Shown: positions 15,022 to 23,757, numbered from the stretch's first letter. The stretch is 64,000 bases of DNA from Clostridium tagluense (GCF_003865095.1 NZ_BHYK01000021.1:24911-88910); one strand, 5' to 3'. Notes: generated from the sequence alone by a model not told the origin. A program made the numbers and translations.

Positions 15022-18003
15022 ATGAAAGATATGAATTTAAAAGATTTAATAGTTAGAAGATATACAAAGGAACTAGAAGGGCAAACAAAAAAGTCGGTAT
15101 ATGATTTATTCAAGTGGAAAAAGGTAGATGTATCAATTAAGGATTACAAATTAGGCACAATGATATATGAAGGTATTGATTTAGACTTTCCCGAGGATTA
15201 TTCTCAACATGCTTGTGATATTATTGCTTCAAAATATTTTAAAATGGCAAATGTTCAAAATGATAGAGGATATGAATATTCATTAAAAGAAGTAATACAT
15301 AGAATGGTTAAATTTTGGGTAGAAAGTGCTACAGATGAAAAATTAATAACTGTATCAGAGGGAGTCATATTATATGATGAATTAGCTTATATGTTCTTAA
15401 AACAAATGTTCGCTCCAAATTCTCCACAATGGTTTAATACTGGTCTTAAATATTATCCTTCAAATGAAGAAACTGATGGTAATTTTTACTATAATACAGA
15501 TTTAAAGAAAGTTGTCCAATCCAAGGATAGATATACAAGAACTCAAGCAAGTGCATGTTTTATTATAGGAATAGAAGATAAACTATTAGGAGCAAAATCT
15601 ATATCAGAACAATATGTTACAGAAACAAAGCTATTTAAAGGTGGTTCGGGTACAGGAAGTAATTTCTCAGTTCTAAGAGCAAAAGGTGAAAGATTAAGTG
15701 GTGGAGGAGTTAGTAGTGGTGTTATGACTTTCTTAAAAGGTTATGATGCTAATGCAGGAAGTATAAAAAGTGGTGGAACTTTAAGACGGTCTGCTAAAAT
15801 GAACCAATTATTTATTGACCATCCCGAAATAATGGATTACATAACTTGGAAATCTAAGGAAGAAGAAAAGGTAAGAGCATTAGGTAAAATGGGATATGAT
15901 ACGTCATTCGGAGGAGAAGCCTATGAAACAGTAGCAGGCCAAAATGCTAATAATACAGTTAGAATGACAGATGAATTTATGTATAAGGTAGATGAATATG
16001 TAACTAAAGGAATTGATAGTAAATTTGAATTAAAAGGTAGAGTAGATAGTAGTGTTAATAAAATTGTAGATGTAAGTACATTATGGGATGCATTTGTTTC
16101 CTCTGCTCATGATTGTGCTGACCCTGCTCCTGCTTTTGATGGTACTTTTAATGCTTGGCATACTTGTCCTCGTGGAGAAGATGGAGAATACAATGCTCCA
16201 CATAATAGGATAAATTCTACAAATCCTTGTGGAGAATATGCATTTTTAGATGATACGGCTTGTAACTTAGCAAGTATAAATATTCTTAAATTTTATAATG
16301 AAGAAACTAAGATTTTCGATGTTGAAGGATATAAACATTGCATAGGATTATTACAAATTATGCTAGAAGCTTCAATCCATTGGGGTCACTTCCCAACAGA
16401 GGATGTAGCAAGAAGAACCCATATGTTTAGGACTACTGGATTAGGAATTGCAAATTTAAGTGGACTATTAATGACAATGGGATTGCCTTACGATTCTGAG
16501 GTAAGTAGAAATCTTGCAAGTTCACTAACATCTATCTTGACAGGTCAGTCATACTTTACCTCTTCATTAATGGCTAAAAAAATTGGGGCATTTGAGAAAT
16601 ATGATATTAATAAGGATGATATGCTTAAAGTAATAAGAAATCATTCAAGAGTAAGCAAAGTAATTAATAGTAACTATGAAGGATTAAACTATTCTCCTAT
16701 TGAATTAAATCATCAAATATTATTAGAACTCAATTGGATTAACGTTTCTGATTCAGTAAAAACATGTTGGATAAATGCTTTAGGATTTGGTGAGTTATAT
16801 GGATATAGAAATGCTCAAGTAACTGTAATTGCACCAACAGGAACAATTTCATTTGCTATGGATTGTCAAGCTACATCAATAGAACCTTTCTTTAGTCATG
16901 TAGCTTACAAGAAATTAGCAGATGGTGGAATGATGATTATGGTTAATCCATTAATGGAAAAAGCTTTATTTAACCTTGGATATAATAAAATAGAAGTTAA
17001 AGATATTACAGATTATGTATTAGCAAAAAATACAGATGGCATGATAAAAGATGGTAAATTAGAAGGTGCTCCTCATTTGAAGGAAGAACATTTGCCAATA
17101 TTTGATACTGCTAACAAATGTGGCACAGGAAACAGATACATAAAACCAATGGCACATGTTCTAATGATGGCTTGTTTAACTCCTATGTTATCGGGTGCTA
17201 TTTCAAAAACTGTAAATTTACCGAAAGGTACTCTAAAACAAAAAGTCTCAGAAATATTCCTACAATCCTATAAATTAGGTTGTAAAGGAATTACTATTTA
17301 CATAGATGGTTCTAAGGTTTGTCAACCACTTAATAGTACAATTGATGGTGAGTTTGATGTGATGTATGAAGATATGTCGTATAATGATTTAATTAAAAAG
17401 GCATATGAATTGGAAAAACAAATGAATAAACCACGTAGAGATAAAATTAATGGAATAAGAAGAGGAACAACACACCCTGCCGAGGTTGCAGATATTAAAG
17501 TCTATACAACTGTAAATAGGCGTGAAAACGGTGAAATCTGTGAAATCTATATTACCACAGATAGAGAAGGTGGAACTATTACAGGATTATTGAATTCCCT
17601 TTCAAAATCAATATCTGTAATGCTCCAAAATCACGTTGCACCAATAGATATAGCTAATATGTTGAAAGGTCAGAAATATGAACCAAATGGTTTTGTTAGT
17701 AGACACCCAAATATTAAATACTGTGATAGTATTTCAGATTTAATCAGTAGAATAATTGAAATGGAAATAGGAGATTATTCAAGGTGTCAAGTTAAACCAA
17801 TTGAAAATATAGTTAAGCCTATAGTGGTTCTTCCAATAGAGAAAGAAATAATTATAAAACAAGAACAAATAACTGAAATTGAAAAACCAAAAGGCAAAAG
17901 GCTTTATGGAGAAATTTGTTCTAATTGTCATAGTGATAAACTTGTTCAAAATGGCACTTGTAAAGTATGTTTGGATTGTGCAACTACAACTGGTTGCTCT
18001 TAA
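15022..18003 (+). CDS. nrdJ: Adenosylcobalamin-dependent ribonucleotide reductase (class II)
   Basis: This 993-aa enzyme converts ribonucleotides to deoxyribonucleotides using vitamin B12. Family marks include GGSGTGSNFS, the radical-site segment NPCGEY with Cys403, NLASINIL, APTGTISFAMDCQATSIEPFFSH, and GCKGITIYIDGS. The C-terminus carries a zinc ribbon (CSNCHSDK, CKVCLDC) and a redox Cys near the end (TGCS), as in B12-dependent enzymes that accept electrons from thioredoxin. Thioredoxin is encoded 57 bp upstream. No separate small subunit gene is seen nearby, as expected for class II. The start follows ACGGAGGTTCAATTA. Confidence 0.93.
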   Translation: MKDMNLKDLIVRRYTKELEGQTKKSVYDLFKWKKVDVSIKDYKLGTMIYEGIDLDFPEDYSQHACDIIASKYFKMANVQNDRGYEYSLKEVIHRMVKFWVESATDEKLITVSEGVILYDELAYMFLKQMFAPNSPQWFNTGLKYYPSNEETDGNFYYNTDLKKVVQSKDRYTRTQASACFIIGIEDKLLGAKSISEQYVTETKLFKGGSGTGSNFSVLRAKGERLSGGGVSSGVMTFLKGYDANAGSIKSGGTLRRSAKMNQLFIDHPEIMDYITWKSKEEEKVRALGKMGYDTSFGGEAYETVAGQNANNTVRMTDEFMYKVDEYVTKGIDSKFELKGRVDSSVNKIVDVSTLWDAFVSSAHDCADPAPAFDGTFNAWHTCPRGEDGEYNAPHNRINSTNPCGEYAFLDDTACNLASINILKFYNEETKIFDVEGYKHCIGLLQIMLEASIHWGHFPTEDVARRTHMFRTTGLGIANLSGLLMTMGLPYDSEVSRNLASSLTSILTGQSYFTSSLMAKKIGAFEKYDINKDDMLKVIRNHSRVSKVINSNYEGLNYSPIELNHQILLELNWINVSDSVKTCWINALGFGELYGYRNAQVTVIAPTGTISFAMDCQATSIEPFFSHVAYKKLADGGMMIMVNPLMEKALFNLGYNKIEVKDITDYVLAKNTDGMIKDGKLEGAPHLKEEHLPIFDTANKCGTGNRYIKPMAHVLMMACLTPMLSGAISKTVNLPKGTLKQKVSEIFLQSYKLGCKGITIYIDGSKVCQPLNSTIDGEFDVMYEDMSYNDLIKKAYELEKQMNKPRRDKINGIRRGTTHPAEVADIKVYTTVNRRENGEICEIYITTDREGGTITGLLNSLSKSISVMLQNHVAPIDIANMLKGQKYEPNGFVSRHPNIKYCDSISDLISRIIEMEIGDYSRCQVKPIENIVKPIVVLPIEKEIIIKQEQITEIEKPKGKRLYGEICSNCHSDKLVQNGTCKVCLDCATTTGCS

Positions 18004-18026
18004 ACTACTCTAGTAAATAAATTAAT

Positions 18027-18054
18027 GGGGGAGCAGTAAGCTCCCCTATATTTT
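18027..18054 (+). terminator. Rho-independent terminator after nrdJ
   Basis: GGGGGAGC (18027-18034, counting its first paired G) and GCTCCCC (18040-18046) form a strong GC stem with a 5-nt loop, followed by TATATTTT. Confidence 0.85.
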
Positions 18055-18065
18055 AAAAACGTAAA

Positions 18066-18084
18066 ATACATAATTATATAATAA
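18066..18084 (+). repeat. Degenerate intergenic ATAATTATATAATA element
   Basis: A looser copy of the recurrent AT-rich element between the nrdJ terminator and the Nudix gene. No clear -35/-10 pair is visible next to it. Confidence 0.3.
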
Positions 18085-18119
18085 AATAAAAAATACATAA
18101 TAAAAGGGAGCTAATTAAA

Positions 18120-18851
18120 ATGAATAAACTAAATAAAAAACAAGCAACAGAATTTAAGAATGAAATGTTAGAAGGTATGAACACTGTTAAGGATTTAGTA
18201 ATTTATGATACCTTAAATCAAGTTAAATCTCAAATGATGGAGATTGAAAAGCCAAAATTAAATGAAATGATATTATTCTTTAAAGAAGGGCATTTAGGAT
18301 TAATACCTACAGGATATAGTGAAAAAGAAATTGACTTAACAACAATACCTATGCATTTTGGTAAAAGAAGTATATGCGAACATGATAAATTTCAACGCCA
18401 TCCAATCCCTTATATGCTTGTTAAACATGCTATAGAAGATAAATACTTTTTCATATTTAGAGAAAGTGGTTCTAATGAACTAAGATTAATTGGTAAAAAA
18501 GGAATGGCAGGGGGACATGTAGGCATTGAAGATTATTGTGAAAACATTAATTATGTAATTTCAAGTGGCATGTATAGAGAACTTGAAGAAGAAATTGGAA
18601 TAACTCAAGAAATGATTCAATCCTTAGAACTAATAGCAACAATTAAAGATAATGTTGGAATCAATGCAGACCATTTAGCTTTAGTTTATAAAATTACTAT
18701 TGATACAAATGATATTAAATCCGAAGAAATTGGTGTCCAAAGTGGAATGTGGCTAAACAAAGAAGATATTTTAAGTCATTTTGATGAATTTGAGGATTGG
18801 TCACAACAAGTTATAAAGAATTACATATTTAAAGAAGGTGTCATCGAATAA
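18120..18851 (+). CDS. Nudix hydrolase
   Basis: This 243-aa protein has a Nudix box with a longer gap than usual: GGHVGIEDYCEN then SGMYRELEEEIGI (about residues 133-163). The REL-EEEIG end that binds metal is intact. Nudix enzymes cleave nucleoside diphosphates linked to another moiety, including NAD, ADP-ribose and RNA caps. The roughly 100-residue N-terminal extension (FKEGHLGLIPTGYSEKEID) is not recognised. The substrate is unknown. The ribosome binding site is AAAAGGGAGCTAATTAAA. Confidence 0.85.
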   Translation: MNKLNKKQATEFKNEMLEGMNTVKDLVIYDTLNQVKSQMMEIEKPKLNEMILFFKEGHLGLIPTGYSEKEIDLTTIPMHFGKRSICEHDKFQRHPIPYMLVKHAIEDKYFFIFRESGSNELRLIGKKGMAGGHVGIEDYCENINYVISSGMYRELEEEIGITQEMIQSLELIATIKDNVGINADHLALVYKITIDTNDIKSEEIGVQSGMWLNKEDILSHFDEFEDWSQQVIKNYIFKEGVIE

Positions 18852-19012
18852 TGGTGAACGTTTCAACTAAAGATATAGCCCAAGCAATTATATATACATA
18901 TGATACAGACAACGAATTATATTCACATAGAATACTTGAGAAGAAACTTACTCAGAGGCTTAATCAAACACACACTGAAAATGGCATGTATTATGAATTT
19001 AGTGTTTATTAA
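18851..19012 (+). CDS. Small hypothetical protein, 53 aa
   Basis: The ATG shares a base with the Nudix stop (TAATG), a translationally coupled arrangement. The protein begins MVNVSTKDIAQAI and is polar with no known motif. Confidence 0.55.
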   Translation: MVNVSTKDIAQAIIYTYDTDNELYSHRILEKKLTQRLNQTHTENGMYYEFSVY

Positions 19013-19037
19013 TGCAAGAAAATAGGAATGAGATATA

Positions 19038-19172
19038 ATGATGTACACATCAAGAAACTATAAAAGAATACTAGAGTACAATAGAATTGCTAAATGTGGC
19101 CATATAGCAAAAGAAATAAATAATAGGAAAAAACAGGAAGCGATTAGAAGAATATTAGAAATAATAGGATGA
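19038..19172 (+). CDS. Small basic hypothetical protein, 44 aa
   Basis: The ATG at 19038 follows AATAGGAATGAGATATA. The peptide is rich in Lys, Arg and Ile (NRKKQEAIRRILEIIG) and looks helical. Function unknown. Confidence 0.45.
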   Translation: MMYTSRNYKRILEYNRIAKCGHIAKEINNRKKQEAIRRILEIIG

Positions 19173-19192
19173 ATAATCCAAAGGGGTAATAA

Positions 19193-19320
19193 ATGGAATT
19201 GAATAGAAATAATTTAATAGATGGTCAGAAAGTATTGAGATATATAATTCTTTAGTTAAACATCAAATTAGTATGCTAGAAGATTTATTAAATGATTGTG
19301 AATTGGATATTATAAAATAA
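19193..19320 (+). pseudogene. Small ORF interrupted by a -1 frameshift
   Basis: An ATG with AAAGGGGTAATAA upstream opens MELNRNNLID and stops at 19253. A -1 shift near 19220 (GAT to TGG) gives a continuous frame, WSESIEIYNSLVKHQ and on to a stop at 19320. Both parts have the composition of coding sequence here. It is a broken or recoded small gene of unknown role. Confidence 0.35.
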
Positions 19321-19334
19321 GAAGGAGTAGATAT

Positions 19335-19997
19335 ATGGGAAAGAAAATGTTAAGTATATTGACTAATTTTTCGTGTCATTGGGGTTGTAGCTATTGTGTT
19401 TATAGAGAAAATGGGATAAAAATTCCTTATACCGATACATTCCAGTTTGGATGGGACAACTTAGCAAAAATATTAGAGTTACATAAAGGTGAAATTATTA
19501 GTTTAAGTGGTGGTGGAGACCCACTATATGAATATGAGGAAAATAATAATAAGTTATTTTATATAAAATTATTTAATTTACTAGAAGAATATAACTGCAC
19601 CCTAGAGTTACACACCTCTATATTTGATGAAAAATTTCCTTATTATAAATGTGAAAGAGTTGTATTCCATTTGACTATGCCAACTCAAATTTCAATAATA
19701 AATGATAGATTTTTTAAACTTCCTAAATTCGTAAGAGCAGTTTATGTGGTTCAAGAATATTATACAAAAGCATTGATAACAGAAATCACTAACAATGTGA
19801 ATAATTCTAATAATTCTATAAATGAATTGTCATTTAGACAAATGATTGATTTCGATGGCAAAGCAACAAATTATCTTCATGATTATTTATTAGAGTCACA
19901 TATGAAAAACGGAAAATGGTATTACATAGAGCAAAACGATTATAATGATTACTTTGTACATGACCATATAGAAAAAGAATATTTAAATATAAAATAA
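19335..19997 (+). CDS. Radical SAM family protein
   Basis: This 220-aa protein has the CxxxCxxC cluster CHWGCSYC (Cys14, Cys18, Cys21), followed by the SAM-binding glycine motif SLSGGGDPL (about residues 57-65). It would hold a [4Fe-4S] cluster and make a 5'-deoxyadenosyl radical from S-adenosylmethionine. It is short, a minimal barrel with no accessory cluster domain. The substrate is unknown; nucleotide or peptide modification are both possible. The ribosome binding site GAAGGAGTAGATAT is good. Confidence 0.85.
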   Translation: MGKKMLSILTNFSCHWGCSYCVYRENGIKIPYTDTFQFGWDNLAKILELHKGEIISLSGGGDPLYEYEENNNKLFYIKLFNLLEEYNCTLELHTSIFDEKFPYYKCERVVFHLTMPTQISIINDRFFKLPKFVRAVYVVQEYYTKALITEITNNVNNSNNSINELSFRQMIDFDGKATNYLHDYLLESHMKNGKWYYIEQNDYNDYFVHDHIEKEYLNIK

Positions 19998-20021
19998 TTG
20001 GAAATCACTAAGGAGGATACT

Positions 20022-20366
20022 ATGAAAAAATATGAGAATTTAGATAATTTTAAAGGAAGAATTCATACAGTGGAAGTAACATTACAAGAGGGTGAGTATA
20101 AAGGTACATTCAAACAAAAGATTGGCGGAAACTGTTTTGGGAAAACAATTTTAGACAGTATAGATATTGATGAAATACCTGTAGATGAACAGTTTGAAGA
20201 AAATAATTGTCAGTTGCAAATTATAGAAAATGATAAAGGAGAATATTGGTATACTTGTGTTTTAAAAGATGATGAAGGGAATGAAAGTAACATAGAAGAA
20301 GAAGCAAGATATTTACAGAACTTAGTAGTTAAACTTGAAATAGTAGATTGTAAAATAGAAGAATAA
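20022..20366 (+). CDS. Hypothetical protein, 114 aa
   Basis: The frame is open to 19998 (TTG), but AAGGAGG precedes the ATG at 20022, which is taken as the start. The protein is acidic and beta-rich: HTVEVTLQEGEYKGTFKQKIGG near residues 15-36, then a C-terminal NLVVKLEIVDCKI strand. I do not recognise the family with confidence. Confidence 0.7.
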   Translation: MKKYENLDNFKGRIHTVEVTLQEGEYKGTFKQKIGGNCFGKTILDSIDIDEIPVDEQFEENNCQLQIIENDKGEYWYTCVLKDDEGNESNIEEEARYLQNLVVKLEIVDCKIEE

Positions 20367-20398
20367 CTAATAATTCAGTAAAGAGGAGAAATAGAAAG

Positions 20399-20686
20399 AT
20401 GAAAGAAGCTTTAGCCTTAAATATAGAGGGTGTTAAATGTGATGTATGTGATTATAGAAATGATGATGTTAAATTGAGAGAATATGAAGAATGGTTGAAT
20501 AAACCTTGTCCTCAGTGTGGAGCAAATTTATTAACACAAGAAGATTTTGATAATGTACAAATGTTGTTTTCCTTTTCTAAAATGATGAATGAGATTTTAC
20601 CTAAATCAAAAGATAATGAGCCATTAGCAACTATGGATATAAAGATGGATGGTACAGGAAATATGGAATTTAAACTAATCGAATAA
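20399..20686 (+). CDS. Zinc-ribbon hypothetical protein, 95 aa
   Basis: It carries two CxxC knuckles, CDVCDY (residues 15-20) and CPQCGANLL (about 37-45), typical of a small zinc ribbon, followed by a helical part and a beta C-terminus. The start follows AGAGGAGAAATAGAAAG. Function unknown; several small zinc-ribbon proteins lie in this stretch. Confidence 0.72.
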   Translation: MKEALALNIEGVKCDVCDYRNDDVKLREYEEWLNKPCPQCGANLLTQEDFDNVQMLFSFSKMMNEILPKSKDNEPLATMDIKMDGTGNMEFKLIE

Positions 20687-20713
20687 TTGTAAAACTCAAA
20701 AGGATGGTTATAA

Positions 20714-21135
20714 ATGGACATCATATTGGAAAGTGAAAAGCTTCAAGTTACTAAAATCTTAAAAAAACAAAAGCAGAAATGTTTAAGGATTTAAAAGTGG
20801 ACAAGACTATATTACTTTCAATTGCAGTTAAACGGGCAGGTCATAATGGTGGAGCAATATATGCAAGTTATATAACTGTGGAAAACTTAGATAGCAAAGA
20901 ATGTACATACAAGTCTTTTAATGAAATAAATAAGTTCTTGGATTGTTTTGAATTTAAAAGCTTAAACAGGAATAAACCAAAATCTATTGAGGAATTAAAT
21001 GAAGAGCTATGCGAATATTGTTCCTTAGAAGAATCACAAAATGGAGTTCATTGTTATGGTGGAGAACCTGTGATGTGTGTAGACAGTAATTGTTGTGGCA
21101 AAGCATATACAAATTACTTGGAAGATAATAAATAA
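20714..21135 (+). CDS. Zinc-binding hypothetical protein read through a -1 frameshift
   Basis: The ATG at 20714 has the only ribosome binding site (AAAAGGATGG) but its frame stops at 20792. A -1 shift on A-AAA-AAA-C (20761-20768) joins it to the long frame that ends at 21135, giving VTKILKKTKAEMFKDLK across the join. The ATG at 20779 in the second frame has no ribosome binding site. The C-terminal part has CEYCSLEES, CYGGEPVMCVDSNCCGKAY, a cysteine-rich zinc-binding region. It is either programmed frameshifting on a poly-A slip site, a real one-base deletion, or a homopolymer sequencing error. Confidence 0.55.
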
Positions 21136-21143
21136 TTATAAAA
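21131..21143 (+). repeat. Intergenic AATAATTATAAAA element
   Basis: A copy of the recurrent element, overlapping the stop of the upstream gene and directly before the TGGAGG ribosome binding site of a zinc-ribbon peptide gene. Confidence 0.55.
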
Positions 21144-21155
21144 TGGAGGTATATT

Positions 21156-21278
21156 ATGAAAATTAAAATATTTAAAGGTAAGGTACATATGAATTACACT
21201 TGGACATGCAGTTATTGTGGTTGTAGGGTAACAGAATGTTATGATGACCCTTGGAGATGTCCCGATTGTCATAAATAA
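21156..21278 (+). CDS. Mini zinc-ribbon protein, 40 aa
   Basis: The ATG follows AATGGAGGTATATT. The peptide has CSYCGC and CPDC pairs, a complete minimal zinc ribbon, and a short basic N-terminus. Role unknown; RNA or protein binding is plausible for this fold. Confidence 0.65.
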   Translation: MKIKIFKGKVHMNYTWTCSYCGCRVTECYDDPWRCPDCHK

Positions 21279-21302
21279 TATAAATAAAAGGAGCAATTAA
21301 CT

Positions 21303-21539
21303 ATGAAAGAGCAAATAATGTTATTTATAAAATATTTCCTATCAATAAAAGAAGGTACAAATAAAGATATAAAAGCATCTAAGATTAAAGAGATTACATT
21401 TAGTCCTAAATTTCATCAAGAGTTAATTAAACAACAATACATAAAAAAAGATAATAATACTTTTAGAGAATACCCATTTACAATAGATAGTGAAGAAGGG
21501 GCAGATTATTGGGGAATGTATTTGGAGGAGCTTAAATAA
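21303..21539 (+). CDS. Hypothetical protein, 78 aa
   Basis: A basic, helical protein (FIKYFLSIKEGTNKDIKASK) with a C-terminal EEGADYWGMYLEEL segment. No family is recognised. The start follows AAAGGAGCAATTAACT and the stop overlaps the next ATG by one base. Confidence 0.62.
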   Translation: MKEQIMLFIKYFLSIKEGTNKDIKASKIKEITFSPKFHQELIKQQYIKKDNNTFREYPFTIDSEEGADYWGMYLEELK

Positions 21540-21733
21540 TGTTAACTAATGTTAGTTGTGAAAATTGTAGACACCAAAATATTTGCAAGTATTCAGAAAA
21601 ATTAATACAGGTAACTGCAACTGTGAATGAAATCGGAATGGATTTTGAGTTGCATAGTCCTATAAAATTAATCATTACATGTCATAGATTCGAGAAAAAG
21701 CCTCAAAAACAAGATGGTTTTTATCCTAGGTAG
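21539..21733 (+). CDS. Small cysteine-containing protein, 64 aa
   Basis: Coupled to the preceding gene by TAATG; the ribosome binding site TTGGAGGAG lies inside that gene. The N-terminus CENCRHQNICKY has three cysteines and a His, a likely metal site. Function unknown. Confidence 0.62.
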   Translation: MLTNVSCENCRHQNICKYSEKLIQVTATVNEIGMDFELHSPIKLIITCHRFEKKPQKQDGFYPR

Positions 21734-21774
21734 TACATAATACGAAAAAATATGTATTAATGAAAGGAGAAAAT

Positions 21775-21879
21775 ATGTTTAAAATAATACCGTTTGGCTA
21801 TATCGGAACTGTTCTATTACTAATGGGCATATCAATTTTTATAGGTATTACAATTTCTCAAATATGGTTAAAAGATTAA
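21775..21879 (+). CDS. Tiny membrane peptide, 34 aa
   Basis: The ATG follows GAAAGGAGAAAAT. Most of the peptide is one hydrophobic helix (GTVLLLMGISIFIGITI). No family is assigned. Such peptides are common in phage early regions and can modulate host membrane proteins, but nothing here shows that. Confidence 0.5.
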   Translation: MFKIIPFGYIGTVLLLMGISIFIGITISQIWLKD

Positions 21880-21938
21880 CTCATATTTTAAGAATAGTCT
21901 GTACCCAAAGATTAATTCAAAAGGAGATGTAGTCATAT

Positions 21939-22526
21939 ATGCATAAAGAACTAGTCTATTTAAAAGGTTTTGCAAAAGGAAAGCAATATTGGAACATGCT
22001 TAAAGCAATCCAAGTCGCAATAGAATTACATGACGGCCAGAAACGTAAACTGGGAGGAGATTATATAGAACATCCCATGCGTGTTGTTAGCGAATTAGTT
22101 GCTCTAAGATTATATGATGAAACATTATTGACAAGTGCGATACTGCATGATGTGGTTGAGGATTGTAACACCTCACGGAACGACTTAGTATTAGAATATG
22201 GATTCAGTCATGATGTAGAAACCTTAGTATCATTGTTAAGTAAGACGAAAGATATGTCTACACCTGTTTATTATGAAGGAATTAGCTTTGATATAAGAGC
22301 AATTCTGATAAAGGTATCAGACAGATGCCATAATATATCTACAATGATTGATGCTTTCACAATTGAAAAGATGAAGGAATATATAGAAGAAACAGAAACC
22401 TATGTAATCCCATTATGTAAATATGGAATAAACCATTACCCCGAATATTCGGATGAATTATTCGTAATGAGAAATCATATTGAAAGTGTAATAGTCTGCA
22501 TTAAGGCATTTGTTAAAAACAAATAA
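21939..22526 (+). CDS. HD-domain alarmone hydrolase-like protein (SpoT/MESH1 type)
   Basis: This 195-aa protein matches the hydrolase domain of RelA/SpoT proteins without the synthetase: AIELHDGQKRKLGGDYIEHPMRV in two parts (about residues 28-50), then AILHDVVED with the HD pair, and VSDRCHNI. Stand-alone versions (small alarmone hydrolases, MESH1-like) remove pyrophosphate from (p)ppGpp or related nucleotides, and MESH1 also acts on NADPH. A phage copy could blunt the host stringent response or a toxic alarmone synthetase. The start follows AAAGGAGATGTAGTCATAT. Confidence 0.82.
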   Translation: MHKELVYLKGFAKGKQYWNMLKAIQVAIELHDGQKRKLGGDYIEHPMRVVSELVALRLYDETLLTSAILHDVVEDCNTSRNDLVLEYGFSHDVETLVSLLSKTKDMSTPVYYEGISFDIRAILIKVSDRCHNISTMIDAFTIEKMKEYIEETETYVIPLCKYGINHYPEYSDELFVMRNHIESVIVCIKAFVKNK

Positions 22527-22559
22527 TATTGAATTAAAGACATACTAGGAGGCATATTA

Positions 22560-22907
22560 ATGGCTTATGAAATAGTTAAAAGATTAAAGTGCATTACAAA
22601 TAAAAAATTAAACAACGAGGGATTAGTAGTTTTAACAGTAGGAGAGATTTATGATTCTGCCTATAGTAACTCAACCCCTAGCTCAGAGTCATTTGGGGCA
22701 TTTAATGATGATGGGGAACTACAGAACTTCAACAAAAGATATTTTGAAGTTTATGATATATATATAAAGGAAAATACAGGATGGGAAATTAAATGTAATG
22801 ATTGTTATAGGGGACTATCCGTTAAGGATTTAATAAAAAATAATTATAAATGTCCGAGATGTGGGCAGGTGTTCTTAACCAAGGAGGAACTTGTAAATGT
22901 GGATTAG
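22560..22907 (+). CDS. Hypothetical protein with C-terminal zinc ribbon, 115 aa
   Basis: Residues 1-75 resemble a small beta domain (KCITNKKLNNEGLVVLTVGE). The end has CNDCYRG and CPRCGQVF, two zinc knuckles. The start follows TAGGAGGCATATTA. The last 11 bases overlap the next gene, whose ribosome binding site lies inside this one. Confidence 0.68.
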   Translation: MAYEIVKRLKCITNKKLNNEGLVVLTVGEIYDSAYSNSTPSSESFGAFNDDGELQNFNKRYFEVYDIYIKENTGWEIKCNDCYRGLSVKDLIKNNYKCPRCGQVFLTKEELVNVD

Positions 22908-23151
22908 AAGCCAACAGAACCAAACATTAATTAAAACTAAATCAATTAGTATTAGGGCTAGTGTTGGGGGTACTGTTTCTATAGTAGACATTAATACTAA
23001 TATACAATTAGGATTCTACAAAACAGGGACAAGAGCTATGGAAGTGCTAAATGAATTTGAAAACTTTATCATTACTCAATCAAGAATGTTAAATAACCAA
23101 GATAAATATAATATTGAACTCATTGAATATGTTTACAAAATGCCACAGTAA
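22897..23151 (+). CDS. Small hypothetical protein, 84 aa
   Basis: It starts within the previous gene behind AAGGAGGAACTTGTAA. It is a mixed alpha/beta protein (SISIRASVGGTVSIVDINTN) with no recognised family. Confidence 0.62.
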   Translation: MWIRSQQNQTLIKTKSISIRASVGGTVSIVDINTNIQLGFYKTGTRAMEVLNEFENFIITQSRMLNNQDKYNIELIEYVYKMPQ

Positions 23152-23175
23152 TTAGCAATTCAAAAGGAGAAACTT

Positions 23176-23757
23176 ATGAGAGAAGAATATAAAATAAAAT
23201 TAAAATGGAAGATTTATCACGGAGATTTAAAAGATATAAATAGTTTTGAATATAGTTGCTTTAAATTTAAATGTAAACTAAATACTCAAGAACTTATGGA
23301 AAAATTTGCCGAGGTTGTTTGTTCTGATGGAACTCTATTACCTTGGGATATATGTAATTTTTTCTTAAGAAATGATGTCCCTTATTCAATAAATTTTAGG
23401 TATGTGAGACCAATAAACTTTCATGGCAATTATATATTATGGAAAGCAGTAATGTTTTTGAAAAAACAAAAAATAAAATTAGATTTTAATAATTGGAAAG
23501 ATAGTTTTGAAATAAAACCTACAATTGAGAAAAAACTTAATAATGAGAAAGAAAGATATGAGTTTATGTTCCACATATTAAATAAAAAATCAAGAAAATT
23601 ATTCTTTGTAGAAGTAGATAGCAATATTTGGTGGAAGCCAAAAATTATAAAAAGAAATTTTGAATCTTGTAGTCGAGTATTTTCTATAGGTTGGTTATTT
23701 ATGCAGATAGGATTGATGAAATTTAAAGAAAAAAGGGAGAATGATATAAATGTATAA
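23176..23757 (+). CDS. Hypothetical protein, 193 aa
   Basis: An unrecognised basic and aromatic-rich protein. Features include SDGTLLPWDICNFFLRND and a Lys-rich C-terminus ending KFKEKRENDINV. The start follows AAAAGGAGAAACTT. It overlaps the RNA ligase gene by 8 bases, so the two are probably translated together. A longish antisense frame here is taken as a shadow. Confidence 0.65.
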   Translation: MREEYKIKLKWKIYHGDLKDINSFEYSCFKFKCKLNTQELMEKFAEVVCSDGTLLPWDICNFFLRNDVPYSINFRYVRPINFHGNYILWKAVMFLKKQKIKLDFNNWKDSFEIKPTIEKKLNNEKERYEFMFHILNKKSRKLFFVEVDSNIWWKPKIIKRNFESCSRVFSIGWLFMQIGLMKFKEKRENDINV

